Assembly (NCBI RefSeq): GCF_900120175.1
Contig: NZ_FQLF01000002.1
Coordinates: 1,302,001-1,366,000, forward strand
Reading direction: 5' to 3'
DNA length: 64,000 nucleotides
DNA from: Oceanicoccus sp. KOV_DT_Chl
GTDB taxonomy: Bacteria; Pseudomonadota; Gammaproteobacteria; Pseudomonadales; Dasaniaceae
Of the stretch, positions 36,953-46,330 are shown piece after piece. The notes beneath the pieces were generated by a model. It was not told the DNA's origin. It ran no database searches and worked only from the letters and a program-made list of their open reading frames with translations. The position numbers and the translations under genes are program-made. The number at the start of each line of letters is the position of its first letter. Position 1 is the stretch's first letter.

Positions 36953-37584
36953 AGTTGTCGAATCTGTATTTTCAGGGGCTAATCACGATCACTGGCATGT
37001 ATGCCTTTGTCATCTCAAAATCAAGTAGTGATGGGTTATATTCTTTCAGGAACTGATCTATGGTTGTACTTCTTCTTGAGCCATAGCTCATAACACCCTG
37101 TTAATATAGTAGTTCAGATTTGGCACATGTCAGCTTGTGCCGGTTAAGTCTGCCAGATTCACGGAGTGTAGCTGTGTATAGTGTCTGGTATCAAGTTAGA
37201 TGATTTTTTGGGTTTAGCTTAAGTCAAGAGTAATTTATCAAAGATATAATTGCTAATTGGAATGGCCGATGTTGCAGCGGGAGACAGCGCATTGCAAACA
37301 TGCAAGCTTCTCGGGCATTGCGCAAACAGAAAGTCATGTACTAGCGAACCATCTTTCATAAACGCTTGTGCGAGAATACCTGCTTGATAAGGCAACAAAT
37401 CATTAACGGTTAATCGGGGCAGTATTTTTTACTTGTTTTCATTTAAGGGGTCAGAGCCCTTTGATTCTTGAACCCTATCATTCGTGGGCATTCATTTAGG
37501 TCTCGCCCCAAAAAAAACTGCAACACTGATATTATAAAATCTGGAAATTCGGCAAGTTTTCAGCAGCAGAAAAAGCCGGGGAAT
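36953..37584. other. Non-coding gap with one family A repeat
   Basis: About 630 bases have no supported gene. The only recognisable element is the IS91-end repeat at 37445-37466. Confidence 0.55.
37445..37466. repeat. IS91-end-like repeat (family A)
   Basis: This is a full GGGGTCAGAGCCCTTTGATT copy, preceded by ATTTAA and followed by CTTG as in the copy at 32463. Confidence 0.9.
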
Positions 37585-37941
37585 TCATGCTCGCGTGAAA
37601 TAAAGGCCTGGTATCCAACTCTTACGAATTTTAGCCGTTTTCTCCAATGTATCAGGTAATTTCTCTACGAATTCCAGATCATGAGTTCCCATCATTAAGT
37701 AATCACCATTAACTAATAGACGAGAAGATATTTTTTCTCCTTTATAAAGCAAGCCATTAGTACTATTTAAATCCTTAACCTGACAACCAGACTCACAAAG
37801 CTCAAATAGTGCATGCTCGGCACTGAGGGTCACATCATCAATCTGAATATCATTATCATCACCACGACCAATGGATAATTTATTCTCAAGAATAAAATGG
37901 CTGATTGGTTCGCCATTAAAGTGATGAATAATGTAAGGCAT
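37585..37941 (-). CDS. FHA-domain protein
   Basis: This 118-residue protein is a single forkhead-associated domain: LSIGRGDDNDIQIDD (phosphothreonine-binding Gly-Arg), LSAEHALFE (Ser-His) and VKDLNSTNGLLYKG (Asn-Gly). FHA domains bind phosphothreonine peptides. No Ser/Thr kinase is visible in the window. The short C-terminal tail has no domain. Confidence 0.9.
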   Translation of the reverse strand: MPYIIHHFNGEPISHFILENKLSIGRGDDNDIQIDDVTLSAEHALFELCESGCQVKDLNSTNGLLYKGEKISSRLLVNGDYLMMGTHDLEFVEKLPDTLEKTAKIRKSWIPGLYFTRA

Positions 37942-38055
37942 AGCTCCTCCGTATAACCGCTAACATAAAAAATTCCTGAGCAGTCTAGTAGATTCCAAAC
38001 TAAAATACTGAGAACGCCTTAACACCCCCGAAGAAAGCCTTACGTTTCCAATATT

Positions 38056-38077
38056 AAGGGGTCAAAGCCCTTTGATT
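38056..38077. repeat. IS91-end-like repeat (family A, one mismatch)
   Basis: The copy reads GGTCAAAGCCCTTTGATT with A for G, and continues into the same CAACTTTCTTACACCC sequence as the copy at 40246. Confidence 0.9.
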
Positions 38078-38237
38078 CAACTTTCTTACACCCAAATTGA
38101 TCTTGCGTTGGACTCATAGCCAAAGCACTCACTCCGTTCGCGGGCCACGGTGTAATCGGCAGGTCCGCAGTTCAAGCACCCAAAGCACTCTCTTCAGTCA
38201 TGGGGTAGGTTCTCTGGTAAGGCCCACCATTTTTCTG
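38078..38237 (+). repeat. tRNA-derived repeat, best copy
   Basis: Segments of the tRNA at 24224 occur in order but are interrupted: GGACTCATA, then 34 foreign bases, then TAATCGGCAGGTCCGCAGTTCAAG (anticodon 3' arm, variable, T arm), then about 40 foreign bases, then AAGGCCCACCATTTTTCT (acceptor, CCA, flank). It cannot fold as a tRNA. Confidence 0.75.
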
Positions 38238-38335
38238 ATCCATTAGCTTATAAAAGTTGGAGCGTCATACTTCTTAGGTGGCATGGGCGAACGAGTCAGC
38301 AAGCCTAAACAGACACAAAAAAGACCCAAGGTTAT

Positions 38336-40150
38336 CTATAGATAAAACCGACCTAATGTTTGCAAAAAATCTTTTAGTTTGATGCTGGCTTGCGCCGGGA
38401 GCTTGTTAAGAAATTGATCATCTTTAGTTGATATTCGATCTCCATGTTTTCGTCCTTTAGATGAAAGTACCAATTTGTAGTCTGAGGTAATAATAGCATT
38501 GCCATGCCAGTCACTGATAATGACATAGTCTCGGTCGAAATTATCCGCAAAAAGATTTGATCCGTGGCTGTATGTTTCGCCATTTTTCGTAATTCCTACA
38601 GTTTTTAGTATTGTAGCAGGCAAATCTAAATGGCTGCTGATACCGGTATACTTTTGTGGTTTTTTGTCGGGGCTATATATAATTAACGGTACTCGCGTTT
38701 GCTGTTCTGAAAATGTTGAGTTGTGGCCCCAGTATCCATTTTCCATAAATTCTTCGCCATGATCACCTGTGATCAAAACAATGGTATTTTCTAGCAATTT
38801 TGATTTTTCAAGATAATCGAAAATTCGAGTAAATTGTGAGTCAAGATAATGGGCTGAGTTCACATACCTTGCTTTAATGCCGCTAATTTCTTTAGTAAAA
38901 TTAGTGGTAAGGTAGTCCATATCCTTACTATAGTCAGATCGCACAGTATTGGTTTCTGGAAAAGAATAGTTGGCATGACTAGATTCAAAAAACATAAATG
39001 AAAAAAATGGTTTATTGTTAATTGTTGCATCTTTTATCGAGGAAATTAGTCGTGTTACATTCCGTTCGTCTCGCTTCCATGGCTGCCCTTTGTTGTCTTC
39101 GTGCATCTCAGATTTTGAAAATTCTGAAAATACCGTTCGGTCAAATTCAGGATAGGAAAATGCGGCACTTGTGTATGCCATCATTTGGTAATTGTTTTTT
39201 CGCAGTGTGTGCAATAATAATGGTGGCGTCCTGGTTTTAAGAAAATCAAACCAGTACGACCCATATATGCCATAGAACATTCCAAACATGCCCATGCGGG
39301 TTCCATTGCCACTACTATAATGCTGTAGGAAGTGCTGGCTTCTATCGGCAAATGCATACGTATTGGGCATGATTTCAGCACTTAACATATCCCAACGCAA
39401 AGATTCACTGACTAGCCAAACAACATTGTAGGGACGAGTAATATGAAGCTCATTTTTTGACGTTTGGTAGTTTAACTTGCCACCGAGATCGACAGTATAT
39501 TCCCTAACCTCTCGATTTCTGGCTAAACCTAGTTTTTTAAGCATACCCTTGGATGTCATGGGGATATACCACACGACTTTTTCAGCAATAAGTAATTCCG
39601 GAGTCCAGCTACGATAATCAGCTAGTGCATAAGTCCCACTTTGAAATAGCCATGTTACGAATAAAATTGAAATGGTGGTTTTACGACCCAATTTTTGGAA
39701 AAGTCGCTCTGAAGGCAGCCATCGATTAATAGTAAAAACTACAGTGAAAAAAACCATTATGCTGAGTGTTAGAGTTATCCATGTTGATGACGTTATATCC
39801 AAGGCTTCTATGCCGCCAGCAGTAGTTACGATGTTGAAAACAAAATCGTTAAAGAAAAATCCATAAAGGTCATACAACCGATAATTTCCCAATAGTAGCA
39901 AGATGCTTAGGCAGCTGGCGATTGCGAGTATCGTCTCACGGTGCAAGGTTTTTCCACGCACATATCGACACAGTATCGCAATGGGCAAACCTAATAATCC
40001 TCCTTGGGTAATTGCCAAAGAAGCAGCAAATAATAGTTCAACGGAGGTTTTAGTTAAGGGTAATAACTCTATAAAAATATAGAGGGATTGAATGATCCAG
40101 ATTAAAAAAAAATGACGGTATTGATGATTGGCAGGTGTGAAAGGATACAT
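38336..40150 (-). CDS. YejM/PbgA-like membrane sulfatase-superfamily protein
   Basis: This 604-residue protein has five N-terminal membrane helices (about 10-190) and a periplasmic alkaline-phosphatase-type domain: NVVWLVSESLRWDM (metal/nucleophile region with Ser rather than Thr/Cys), TGDHGEEFMENGYWGHNSTFSEQQTRVPLIIYSP and SSHLDLPATIL. This matches DUF3413/YejM-type proteins, which in enterobacteria sense lipopolysaccharide and regulate LpxC; some relatives transfer phosphoethanolamine or phosphoglycerol. The catalytic status is unclear. It stands alone between repeats. Confidence 0.85.
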   Translation of the reverse strand: MYPFTPANHQYRHFFLIWIIQSLYIFIELLPLTKTSVELLFAASLAITQGGLLGLPIAILCRYVRGKTLHRETILAIASCLSILLLLGNYRLYDLYGFFFNDFVFNIVTTAGGIEALDITSSTWITLTLSIMVFFTVVFTINRWLPSERLFQKLGRKTTISILFVTWLFQSGTYALADYRSWTPELLIAEKVVWYIPMTSKGMLKKLGLARNREVREYTVDLGGKLNYQTSKNELHITRPYNVVWLVSESLRWDMLSAEIMPNTYAFADRSQHFLQHYSSGNGTRMGMFGMFYGIYGSYWFDFLKTRTPPLLLHTLRKNNYQMMAYTSAAFSYPEFDRTVFSEFSKSEMHEDNKGQPWKRDERNVTRLISSIKDATINNKPFFSFMFFESSHANYSFPETNTVRSDYSKDMDYLTTNFTKEISGIKARYVNSAHYLDSQFTRIFDYLEKSKLLENTIVLITGDHGEEFMENGYWGHNSTFSEQQTRVPLIIYSPDKKPQKYTGISSHLDLPATILKTVGITKNGETYSHGSNLFADNFDRDYVIISDWHGNAIITSDYKLVLSSKGRKHGDRISTKDDQFLNKLPAQASIKLKDFLQTLGRFYL

Positions 40151-40563
40151 GTTATTTGATCCGCGACAATATTACAGTCTATTACTCTTAATAAGAGTAA
40201 CCATTATCAAGATCAAAGCTTAAGGAAGACTTAAGGGGTTGATTTAAGGGGTCAGAGCCCTTTGATTCAACTTTCTTACACCCAAATTGATGTTGCGCTG
40301 GACTCATAGCCAAAGCACTCATTCCGTTCGCGGGCCACGGTGTAATCGCCCCCTCCCCCCGGAAACACTTTCTTCGGTCATGGAGCAGGCTCTCTGGGAA
40401 AGCCTACCATTTTTCTATCCACAATCGTGACGCACAACGTTCACATAAGAAAAATTATGCAAAGTGGTTTTGAATGCTTTATTATCAATTAAATAAATAA
40501 GAAATGGGCTATTTATCGCCTGACATTTGAATAATAAGGTTAGCGCTTTTCTACAACGTCGTT
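40151..40563. other. Gap holding a family A repeat and a tRNA-derived repeat
   Basis: It has the same order as at 38056: IS91-end repeat (40246-40267), then a tRNA-derived element (40268-40418). The final 145 bases are AT-rich leader of the next gene. Confidence 0.75.
40246..40418 (+). repeat. IS91-end repeat plus tRNA-derived repeat, second copy
   Basis: Bases 40246-40350 are nearly identical to 38056-38157. The middle diverges (CCCCCTCCCCCC replaces the T arm), and AAAGCCTACCATTTTTCT ends it, a mutated acceptor/CCA flank. Confidence 0.8.
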
Positions 40564-40968
40564 ATGAATCCTATGAATAAATTTATACTTGAAGTTACCA
40601 TTAAAAATATCCTGGTAGTGATATTCTTTTTCACGGTGCTAGTGCCCTTAATGAAGAATGATCTCTCATCCATGTCTATCGAGGATAAAGATATTGTTTT
40701 GTCTATGCTTGGCTTTCTTATGGCGGGCGCTATAGTCGCTGCTTTTGAACTGTCATATTCAAGGACGGACTTGAACTCGCCCATTCAAAGGTGGCTAGCT
40801 CATGGAACCAAGTTTGTTTTATTTTCTGGGATTGGGTGTCTAATTTATATTGCCATGTGGACTGTTGATTTGGGAGGACCAACAACATTGTGGGCTATTG
40901 GTTTCCCATCTATGTGCGTATACACTGCACTATTTCTACACGACTTTTGGGATGCACTATCAACGTAA
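40564..40968 (+). CDS. Small membrane protein, unknown family
   Basis: This 134-residue protein starts at ATG 40564 or 40573 (MNPMNKF). It has about four hydrophobic segments (13-30, 45-62, 83-100, 105-125) and an acidic cytoplasmic loop. No motif is recognised. It is a single gene, plausibly real because of its codon use and membrane pattern. Confidence 0.5.
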   Translation: MNPMNKFILEVTIKNILVVIFFFTVLVPLMKNDLSSMSIEDKDIVLSMLGFLMAGAIVAAFELSYSRTDLNSPIQRWLAHGTKFVLFSGIGCLIYIAMWTVDLGGPTTLWAIGFPSMCVYTALFLHDFWDALST

Positions 40969-41269
40969 TACTTATAACAAATCAATAAAAAAACTTCGGC
41001 TATACCTCCATACTATTTGAGCCAACCGGGTTTACTAAAACGTTAGTGTAGATATTAAGCTGTCCCAAATAGCCACTCAGGGAGAAATATTGCTACCAAC
41101 GATTCGATAGTAATATTTGGTGTTGTATTTTATGAGGACTATTTCAAGAAAGCGGAACAACACTTTGTGAAATAGGCATTTAACAAGCAGCACAATAGGG
41201 ACTATTTTCCTGCTGCGGGTAAAAATTACCCTCTTCATTGTTTGTTAACCATCAACCGTACCTTAATAG
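40969..41269. other. Non-coding gap
   Basis: I see no repeat, terminator or RNA in these 301 AT-rich bases. Confidence 0.5.
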
Positions 41270-41725
41270 ATGAATGATTTAATTGTAACAATCGCAGAAG
41301 AATACGATGCCGATAATGTCGCGGTAATGTTTGACCTCTACAGGCAGTTTTATGAGCAAGAGACAGATATTGTTTTGGCCAAAGAATTTATTAAACATCG
41401 AATTGAGCGGAAAGAATCGGTAATTTTCATAGCAAAAGATCGCGATATGCCTATGGGTTTTTGTCAGCTGTACCCTTCTTTTTGCTCAGTGACTGCGGCT
41501 CCTATTTATATTCTTTACGATCTATACGTCAAGTCCGAGCACCGTAAGCATGGTGTCGCAAAAAAATTACTGCTGGCTGCTGAAGAGCATGCCCAAGAAT
41601 CTGGCATGAAACGACTGGAACTATCTACTGCTAAAATTAACTACTCCGCACAAAGGCTATACGAATCTTTGGGCTGGGTTAAGGACGAAGATTTTTTCTA
41701 TTACACTAGAGATATCAACGGTTAA
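41270..41725 (+). CDS. GNAT-family N-acetyltransferase
   Basis: The 151-residue GNAT fold has beta4 IYILYDLYVKSEHRKHGVAKKLLLAAEEHA with the acetyl-CoA pyrophosphate loop (R/K-x-x-G-V-A), then LSTAKINYSAQRLYESLGWVKDEDFFYY. It transfers acetyl from acetyl-CoA to an amine; the substrate is unknown. Similar in type to small-molecule or toxin-neutralising acetyltransferases. Confidence 0.92.
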   Translation: MNDLIVTIAEEYDADNVAVMFDLYRQFYEQETDIVLAKEFIKHRIERKESVIFIAKDRDMPMGFCQLYPSFCSVTAAPIYILYDLYVKSEHRKHGVAKKLLLAAEEHAQESGMKRLELSTAKINYSAQRLYESLGWVKDEDFFYYTRDING

Positions 41726-41813
41726 CAACGCTATAAAAAATAGTAACGGCCAAACATCAGTTTTCACTAAACGCGCTAACGCGCGCTTTTTATAACGGCA
41801 CCAGGTTTTAATT

Positions 41814-42422
41814 ATGTCCAGCGAAGAAATCGCCAAGTATTTTGATGCAACTGAGTTTCGCGAAATACGCGAAGATTTAGTATTTGCCGCAAGCATGGTC
41901 AGCGAACCCAAAGTTGCTATCGATTGTGGTTGTGGTGCCGGGGCTGATATTGACTACTTAGCACGTAATGGATTCACCGTTTATGGGTTCGATGTCGAGC
42001 AAGAGTCAATATCAAGGTGTCAATCCCGTTTTGACGGCATTGGTAATGTGATTTTATCCAAATCATCATTTATTGACTTCGACTACCCTCAAGCATCGCT
42101 GGTAGTCGCAGACGCAAGTTTATTTTTTTGCCCCAACTCTGAATTTGAACACGTTTGGTCAAATATATATCAGTGCTTACTCCCAAAGGGAATTTTTTGT
42201 GGCTCGTTCCTTGGCAAAGAAGATACTATGGCCGTATCAGGAAATAACCCAAGTGTGTTCTGGCCAGAAGTAACCGCCCTGGAAGAGTCTGAAGTTGTAG
42301 CGCTTTTTAAAAACTTTGAGGTTCTTCGTTTTAAAACGCATAAATCTACAGGTAAAACACCTCAAGGCATCACCCATAATTGGCATATATATCAAGTTGT
42401 TGCACAAAAAGCCAACAACTAA
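41814..42422 (+). CDS. Class I SAM-dependent methyltransferase
   Basis: This 202-residue protein has motif I VAIDCGCGAGADIDYLARNG, acidic loop GFDVEQESI, and motif IV ASLVVADASLFFCP. The fold resembles TehB/thiopurine-type methyltransferases. It lies 89 bases after the acetyltransferase with a small GC stem and T-run (about 41771-41793) between, so probably has its own transcript. Confidence 0.88.
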   Translation: MSSEEIAKYFDATEFREIREDLVFAASMVSEPKVAIDCGCGAGADIDYLARNGFTVYGFDVEQESISRCQSRFDGIGNVILSKSSFIDFDYPQASLVVADASLFFCPNSEFEHVWSNIYQCLLPKGIFCGSFLGKEDTMAVSGNNPSVFWPEVTALEESEVVALFKNFEVLRFKTHKSTGKTPQGITHNWHIYQVVAQKANN

Positions 42423-42497
42423 AATACGGACCGTAGTGGCTTATTACTCCGATTAGACGCGCGAAAGAATTCATTAAGCAAAACCCGTAGTAACTTA

Positions 42498-44711
42498 TCA
42501 ACCATGATAAGGACTAATCGCTACTGGAATATTACCCATGCGCGGCATGCCACTGATCGGATCAAAATCCTCATCCGTTAACGCCAGTCGGCCAGTGTTG
42601 GAACCCAGCTCTTTATATAAATGATCCTCCTCAACCAAACCACCAAAAGCATGGGCAATGGCTACTACGCCACGGCGCAGTGAATCATCCGCCTCTACTA
42701 CCGCAAGAATATAATCATGGGGCGTACTGATACGTACCGAATCACCGTTGCCCACATTCAGCGCTGTCATATCATCCGAGTGAATCCAGATCGGGTTCCA
42801 GTTATTTTCTCCTGTCAGTTTGCTGATGGATCGACCTGAAGAATTCATAAAATTATTGTGGCGCCGGGGAATATAGCGGAAAGGGTAATCCGGCGTGTTA
42901 TGCATAGCCTGATAATCCTGAGCAAATACTTCAGCCAGCTGCGACATCATAAAAGCGTTAGCACAATCCAACTTCGCTTCACAGTCAAAATCTTTTTCCG
43001 CTACCCGCACATCGCTGTCAAATATATGGCCGTGGGGGTACTTTTTAACCTCTTCCAAAGGGATGCGGGAATGCGCACAGATTGATGCATACAGATCTTC
43101 CATGGTCGGCTTTTGTTCGGTACTGAGCGGCATAATTTCAAAGCTTGCTTCCTGATATTTTGAAAAACCAAAAGCGGCAACGAACACCAACTCAAGTCCC
43201 AGATGATTGGCCATTTGATAAAAGAATTCCCACTCTTCTACTAAATCCGAACCATGGGGTACATCAGCTACCCGGGGAGAATACTGCGCGTAAGCATTGG
43301 GAAACCCGATCCCTGTGCCAAAATATTTAATCGCCTCGCCACTCTGACTCATACCCGGAGTTTCCAGGGTTTGCTTGCAGGCGATAACGTAATCAGCAAG
43401 TCGCGCAGTGGTAGACATTTCTACATCGAACGTCACCAATAGCTCCAACGCTTCCATTGCTCGCTGGGTCTTGCGCTGGTCCGGCCAGGCTGCCATTGGA
43501 TTACCGCCAATACAAATCAGCGCTTTTACTTGCCCCTCCCCCGTCAATAAAATCTCGTCAGCCAGCGCTGCGGTAGGCAAACCGGCGGCGGTGTCGGTAA
43601 GGCCGCGCACTCGTAATTTTTCGCCATAGCCCCACGCTTTAAAGGGCGCTAAAGCCTGCGCTTTCGGTGTATAGGCGGGCAACATGGCATTAGGGCGAGT
43701 GACCCGCTCTCCAGCTCTGGTATAAGCACCACAAACTGTATTTAGACAGGCCAGCAAATAATCCTTCAGATTGCAGTACATGGAAAAACTGGCGCCGGTT
43801 CCACTATTGGCATGACGAATTTTTGCGCCGGCAAATACCCTTGCCGCTTGCTGTAATTGCTGGGCGGGAATGCCCGCACGATCAGCCACATATTCTGGAG
43901 TAAAGGACGCGACATGCTCAGCCAATTGTTCAAAACCGGTGACATTATCTGCGACAAAATCGGCATCAAACAATTGCTCCTGAATAATCACATTGAGCAT
44001 ACCGGCGAGAATGGCGTGATCTTCACCGGGCCGGCATTGCAGATGGAAAGTGGCTTTACGCGCTGAATCCGACACGCGCGGGTCGATCACGATAAGCTGC
44101 ATGCCCCGCGCTTGTGCTTCTTTCAATTTTTGCGCCGGGTTTTGGCCGGGTATGCCTGCAGACTTAGAAATAATCGGGTTACTTCCCACCAACAACCAGG
44201 CATCGGCTTGCTCAAAATCTGGTTCACCACCCAACCACTTGCCGTGCAACGCCGTGGAGATCTGCTTACCCGGCTGATCTATGGTGTTAGAGGTAAAAAA
44301 CATGCGCGAACCAATCGCCCGCATAAACGCATTACCCACCCCCGCCGCAGTGGGTTGACCCGCATTGGGCGTACCCACATAAAAGGCCACGGATCGAGGT
44401 CCATACTGATCAACAATAGTCTTAATGCGCTCGGCAATTTCTACCACCGCTTGTTCACTCTTGATAGCCTGATGCGAACCGTCTGGTTGTTTTTTCAGTG
44501 AGGTTAATAAACGCCCTTGATGATTATGCAACTCCGGCAACGCTCGTCCCTTTGGGCAGGTATAGCCTTTAAATAAGGGGTTTTCTGGATCGCCGGTCAC
44601 TTTAGTCACTTTGCGACGACCGGCATCATCTTCCACCGTGGCCAGCACCCCGCAGTTAGCAATACACAATCGGCAGATAGTTGGCACTATTGTGGCTGTT
44701 GTTGCAGTCAT
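42498..44711 (-). CDS. Molybdopterin oxidoreductase (DMSO-reductase superfamily), substrate unknown
   Basis: This 737-residue protein has an N-terminal 4Fe-4S site with Cys13, Cys16, Cys20 and Cys52 (CRLCIANC...CPKGRA), then MGD-binding regions (GSNPIISKSAGIPGQNP; VIDPRVSDSARKATFHLQCRPGEDHAI; CIGGNPMAAWPD) and the C-terminal beta-barrel (IHSDDMTALNVGNGDSVRISTP). At the usual Mo-ligand position the sequence is NTIDQPGK (Asp145), not Cys, Ser or Sec. There is no Tat signal, so it is cytoplasmic. No electron-transfer partner gene is adjacent. It is similar in type to formate-dehydrogenase-alpha-like orphans. Confidence 0.88.
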   Translation of the reverse strand: MTATTATIVPTICRLCIANCGVLATVEDDAGRRKVTKVTGDPENPLFKGYTCPKGRALPELHNHQGRLLTSLKKQPDGSHQAIKSEQAVVEIAERIKTIVDQYGPRSVAFYVGTPNAGQPTAAGVGNAFMRAIGSRMFFTSNTIDQPGKQISTALHGKWLGGEPDFEQADAWLLVGSNPIISKSAGIPGQNPAQKLKEAQARGMQLIVIDPRVSDSARKATFHLQCRPGEDHAILAGMLNVIIQEQLFDADFVADNVTGFEQLAEHVASFTPEYVADRAGIPAQQLQQAARVFAGAKIRHANSGTGASFSMYCNLKDYLLACLNTVCGAYTRAGERVTRPNAMLPAYTPKAQALAPFKAWGYGEKLRVRGLTDTAAGLPTAALADEILLTGEGQVKALICIGGNPMAAWPDQRKTQRAMEALELLVTFDVEMSTTARLADYVIACKQTLETPGMSQSGEAIKYFGTGIGFPNAYAQYSPRVADVPHGSDLVEEWEFFYQMANHLGLELVFVAAFGFSKYQEASFEIMPLSTEQKPTMEDLYASICAHSRIPLEEVKKYPHGHIFDSDVRVAEKDFDCEAKLDCANAFMMSQLAEVFAQDYQAMHNTPDYPFRYIPRRHNNFMNSSGRSISKLTGENNWNPIWIHSDDMTALNVGNGDSVRISTPHDYILAVVEADDSLRRGVVAIAHAFGGLVEEDHLYKELGSNTGRLALTDEDFDPISGMPRMGNIPVAISPYHG

Positions 44712-45168
44712 TGCGTAGACTCCCCCAGCGAGAGCTGAATGGTTTAACTGATTATTATTGTTGCAATGTAGTTTTGTTGCGCTATAAATGCTGCACTGAT
44801 CATTTCAAAGCTCAAGAGCCAGTGCAATCAATGAAGCCCAAGCTTGCGAGAATGTAATTTTCACAAGCTCCATGATCAAGGGCGGTGATGCGCTCTAGCT
44901 GCCGCTAGCAATGCCCGTCATGAGCGATAGTTCGGCCACGCAGCCTTCACCTTCGGTTAAACTCTGGCGCCAGTTTTCTAAAAAAGTGCCCGCTTAACTG
45001 ATGAGCAGCATAGCAATCAGCTGAAAGGAGCCCCAGAAGGCAAAGTGATTAAAGCTCAATCAGTTCACCCTGATCAAAAAACAACCTAACCTTTCCCGGC
45101 AGAGCCCCCAATTCGAGGTCCAGAACCGTTACCGCCTCGATTTTTTAACTGCGCCCTGCCCCAAAATT

Positions 45169-45381
45169 GCTTAATTTTCCTTCGACTTTTTAGCGCCAAA
45201 AATGATAGTATTCGCGGCGCTTGGCCAAAGCACGCCCTTTGGGCGCAAGCCACGCTGTAATCGGCAGGTCCCCCAGCTCACAAAATGCACCGCATTTGCT
45301 ATAAGGCACACACTGCCAAAGCCCTTTAGGATCCAATAGGCTAAAGTCTGTTGGGGTTAACTCTGGGAAGACCCACCATTT
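45169..45381 (+). repeat. tRNA-derived repeat, diverged copy
   Basis: It carries GGCCAAAGCACGC, CACGCTGTAATCGGCAGGTC, CCCAGCTCA, and ends AACTCTGGGAAGACCCACCATTTTT, matching the tRNA T arm, acceptor and CCA. The insertions differ from the other copies. Confidence 0.65.
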
Positions 45382-45399
45382 TTACACACAGTAATAACT

Positions 45400-45530
45400 C
45401 CGATCCGTCGGATAGACTCATGGCTAAAGCTCTCTTCCGCGCCCAAACACTCTGGTGTCGCAGGGCTGGCACTGGTGGGTCACACTGTAATCGGCAGGCT
45501 ACCAGCTCACAAAATGCATCGCACTTTGAA
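45400..45530 (+). repeat. tRNA-derived repeat, partial copy
   Basis: AGACTCATGGCTAAAGCTCTC and CACTGTAATCGGCAGGC then AGCTCACAAAATGCATCGCA repeat the order of the copy at 45169. The acceptor end is absent. Confidence 0.6.
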
Positions 45531-45631
45531 ACCTTTTGGGCTGAGTGGGCACAGTCTCAATAGACAAAAGCCTATTGGGAATAACGCCGGAAAATCATCA
45601 TTTTCATATATTTAACTACAGGAAAACCTAC

Positions 45632-46195
45632 ATGCTAACAGCCAGTAAACTAGAAAAAATTATCGAACTCGAAAACAATCTTAAAGCACAATACCAAACC
45701 AAACTCGATGCACTCGCCGCAGAAATCGCCGGCCATGTTGCTGACAAAAAAGACTTTATCAAAAAAAATGACGAGCAACAAAAGGTCATTGCAACCCAAC
45801 TGGAAAAAATCACTTCCCTTAACAAAGACGCCACTGCTAACAAACATATGGAGCAACTCAATCGCGAGTTAGGCAACCGCTCTGAAAAATTGCAGTCCGA
45901 AGTCGATGAAATAAAAGTTCGGGTAAAGTCCCTGCAAAAGGATCTCGCCAAAGAACGCGAAGAACTAAAAGAGCTTAAAAAGTTTGATCCCGCCAGAATG
46001 AAGAAAAATCTGGACGCCACCAAAAAGAAACTGGTGGAGAGTCAGGCTGCTAACGACTTACTGCAAAAGAAAGCCAAGACCTACAAACAAGAAAAGTTCG
46101 AATTGGAACAGCAGGTTAAAGAGTTAGAAGCTAAACTGGCAGCGCTAGAAGTTACTGAAGAGACTGAAAAAGAATCTGAAGCAGCAGCGGCTTAG
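45632..46195 (+). CDS. Coiled-coil protein
   Basis: ATG 45632 is chosen because AGGAAA precedes it; an in-frame GTG 87 bases upstream lies in repeat DNA. The protein is 187 residues, nearly all charged heptad-repeat coiled coil (SKLEKIIELENNLKAQYQTKL through KQEKFELEQQVKELEAKLAAL), with an acidic Glu/Ala tail. There is no signal or membrane segment. Function is unknown. A decayed copy of its 3' half and downstream flank lies at 51119-51350. Confidence 0.75.
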   Translation: MLTASKLEKIIELENNLKAQYQTKLDALAAEIAGHVADKKDFIKKNDEQQKVIATQLEKITSLNKDATANKHMEQLNRELGNRSEKLQSEVDEIKVRVKSLQKDLAKEREELKELKKFDPARMKKNLDATKKKLVESQAANDLLQKKAKTYKQEKFELEQQVKELEAKLAALEVTEETEKESEAAAA

Positions 46196-46308
46196 CTGTA
46201 ACTTAAATCTACGGTAATTATGATAGACCGCTCAGAGGCCACTTCGCGGGCCTCAGTGCGCATGCCTTTTCGCTAGCCCACTGGTTCACCACATTACAGA
46301 TATGAAAA

Positions 46309-46330
46309 AGCCCCAAGATTAGTTGGGGCT
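46309..46330 (+). terminator. Candidate terminator after the coiled-coil gene
   Basis: AGCCCCAA / TTGGGGCT has an 8-bp stem and 6-base loop. The T-run after it is weak (GTTGT). Confidence 0.5.

Larger units (their letters stand above)
37942..38335. other. Gap holding a family A repeat and a tRNA-derived repeat
   Basis: It carries the IS91-end repeat at 38056-38077 and, directly adjoining it, a tRNA-derived element to 38237. Confidence 0.75.
44712..45631. other. Non-coding gap with tRNA-derived repeats
   Basis: The first 450 bases have no clear feature apart from a weak minus-strand coding relic near 44885-45040. The rest holds two diverged tRNA-derived repeats (45169-45381, 45400-45530). 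Confidence 0.55.

Noticed and set aside
38108-38237. Functional tRNA genes at 38.1, 40.3 and 45.2 kb
   Set aside because: Matching arms are separated by foreign inserts and the 5' acceptor and D arm are missing, so no cloverleaf forms.
44885-45040. Membrane-protein relic on the minus strand
   Set aside because: A short stretch (FAFWGSFQLIAMLLIS) reads like a membrane segment but stops interrupt it and no family is recognisable.
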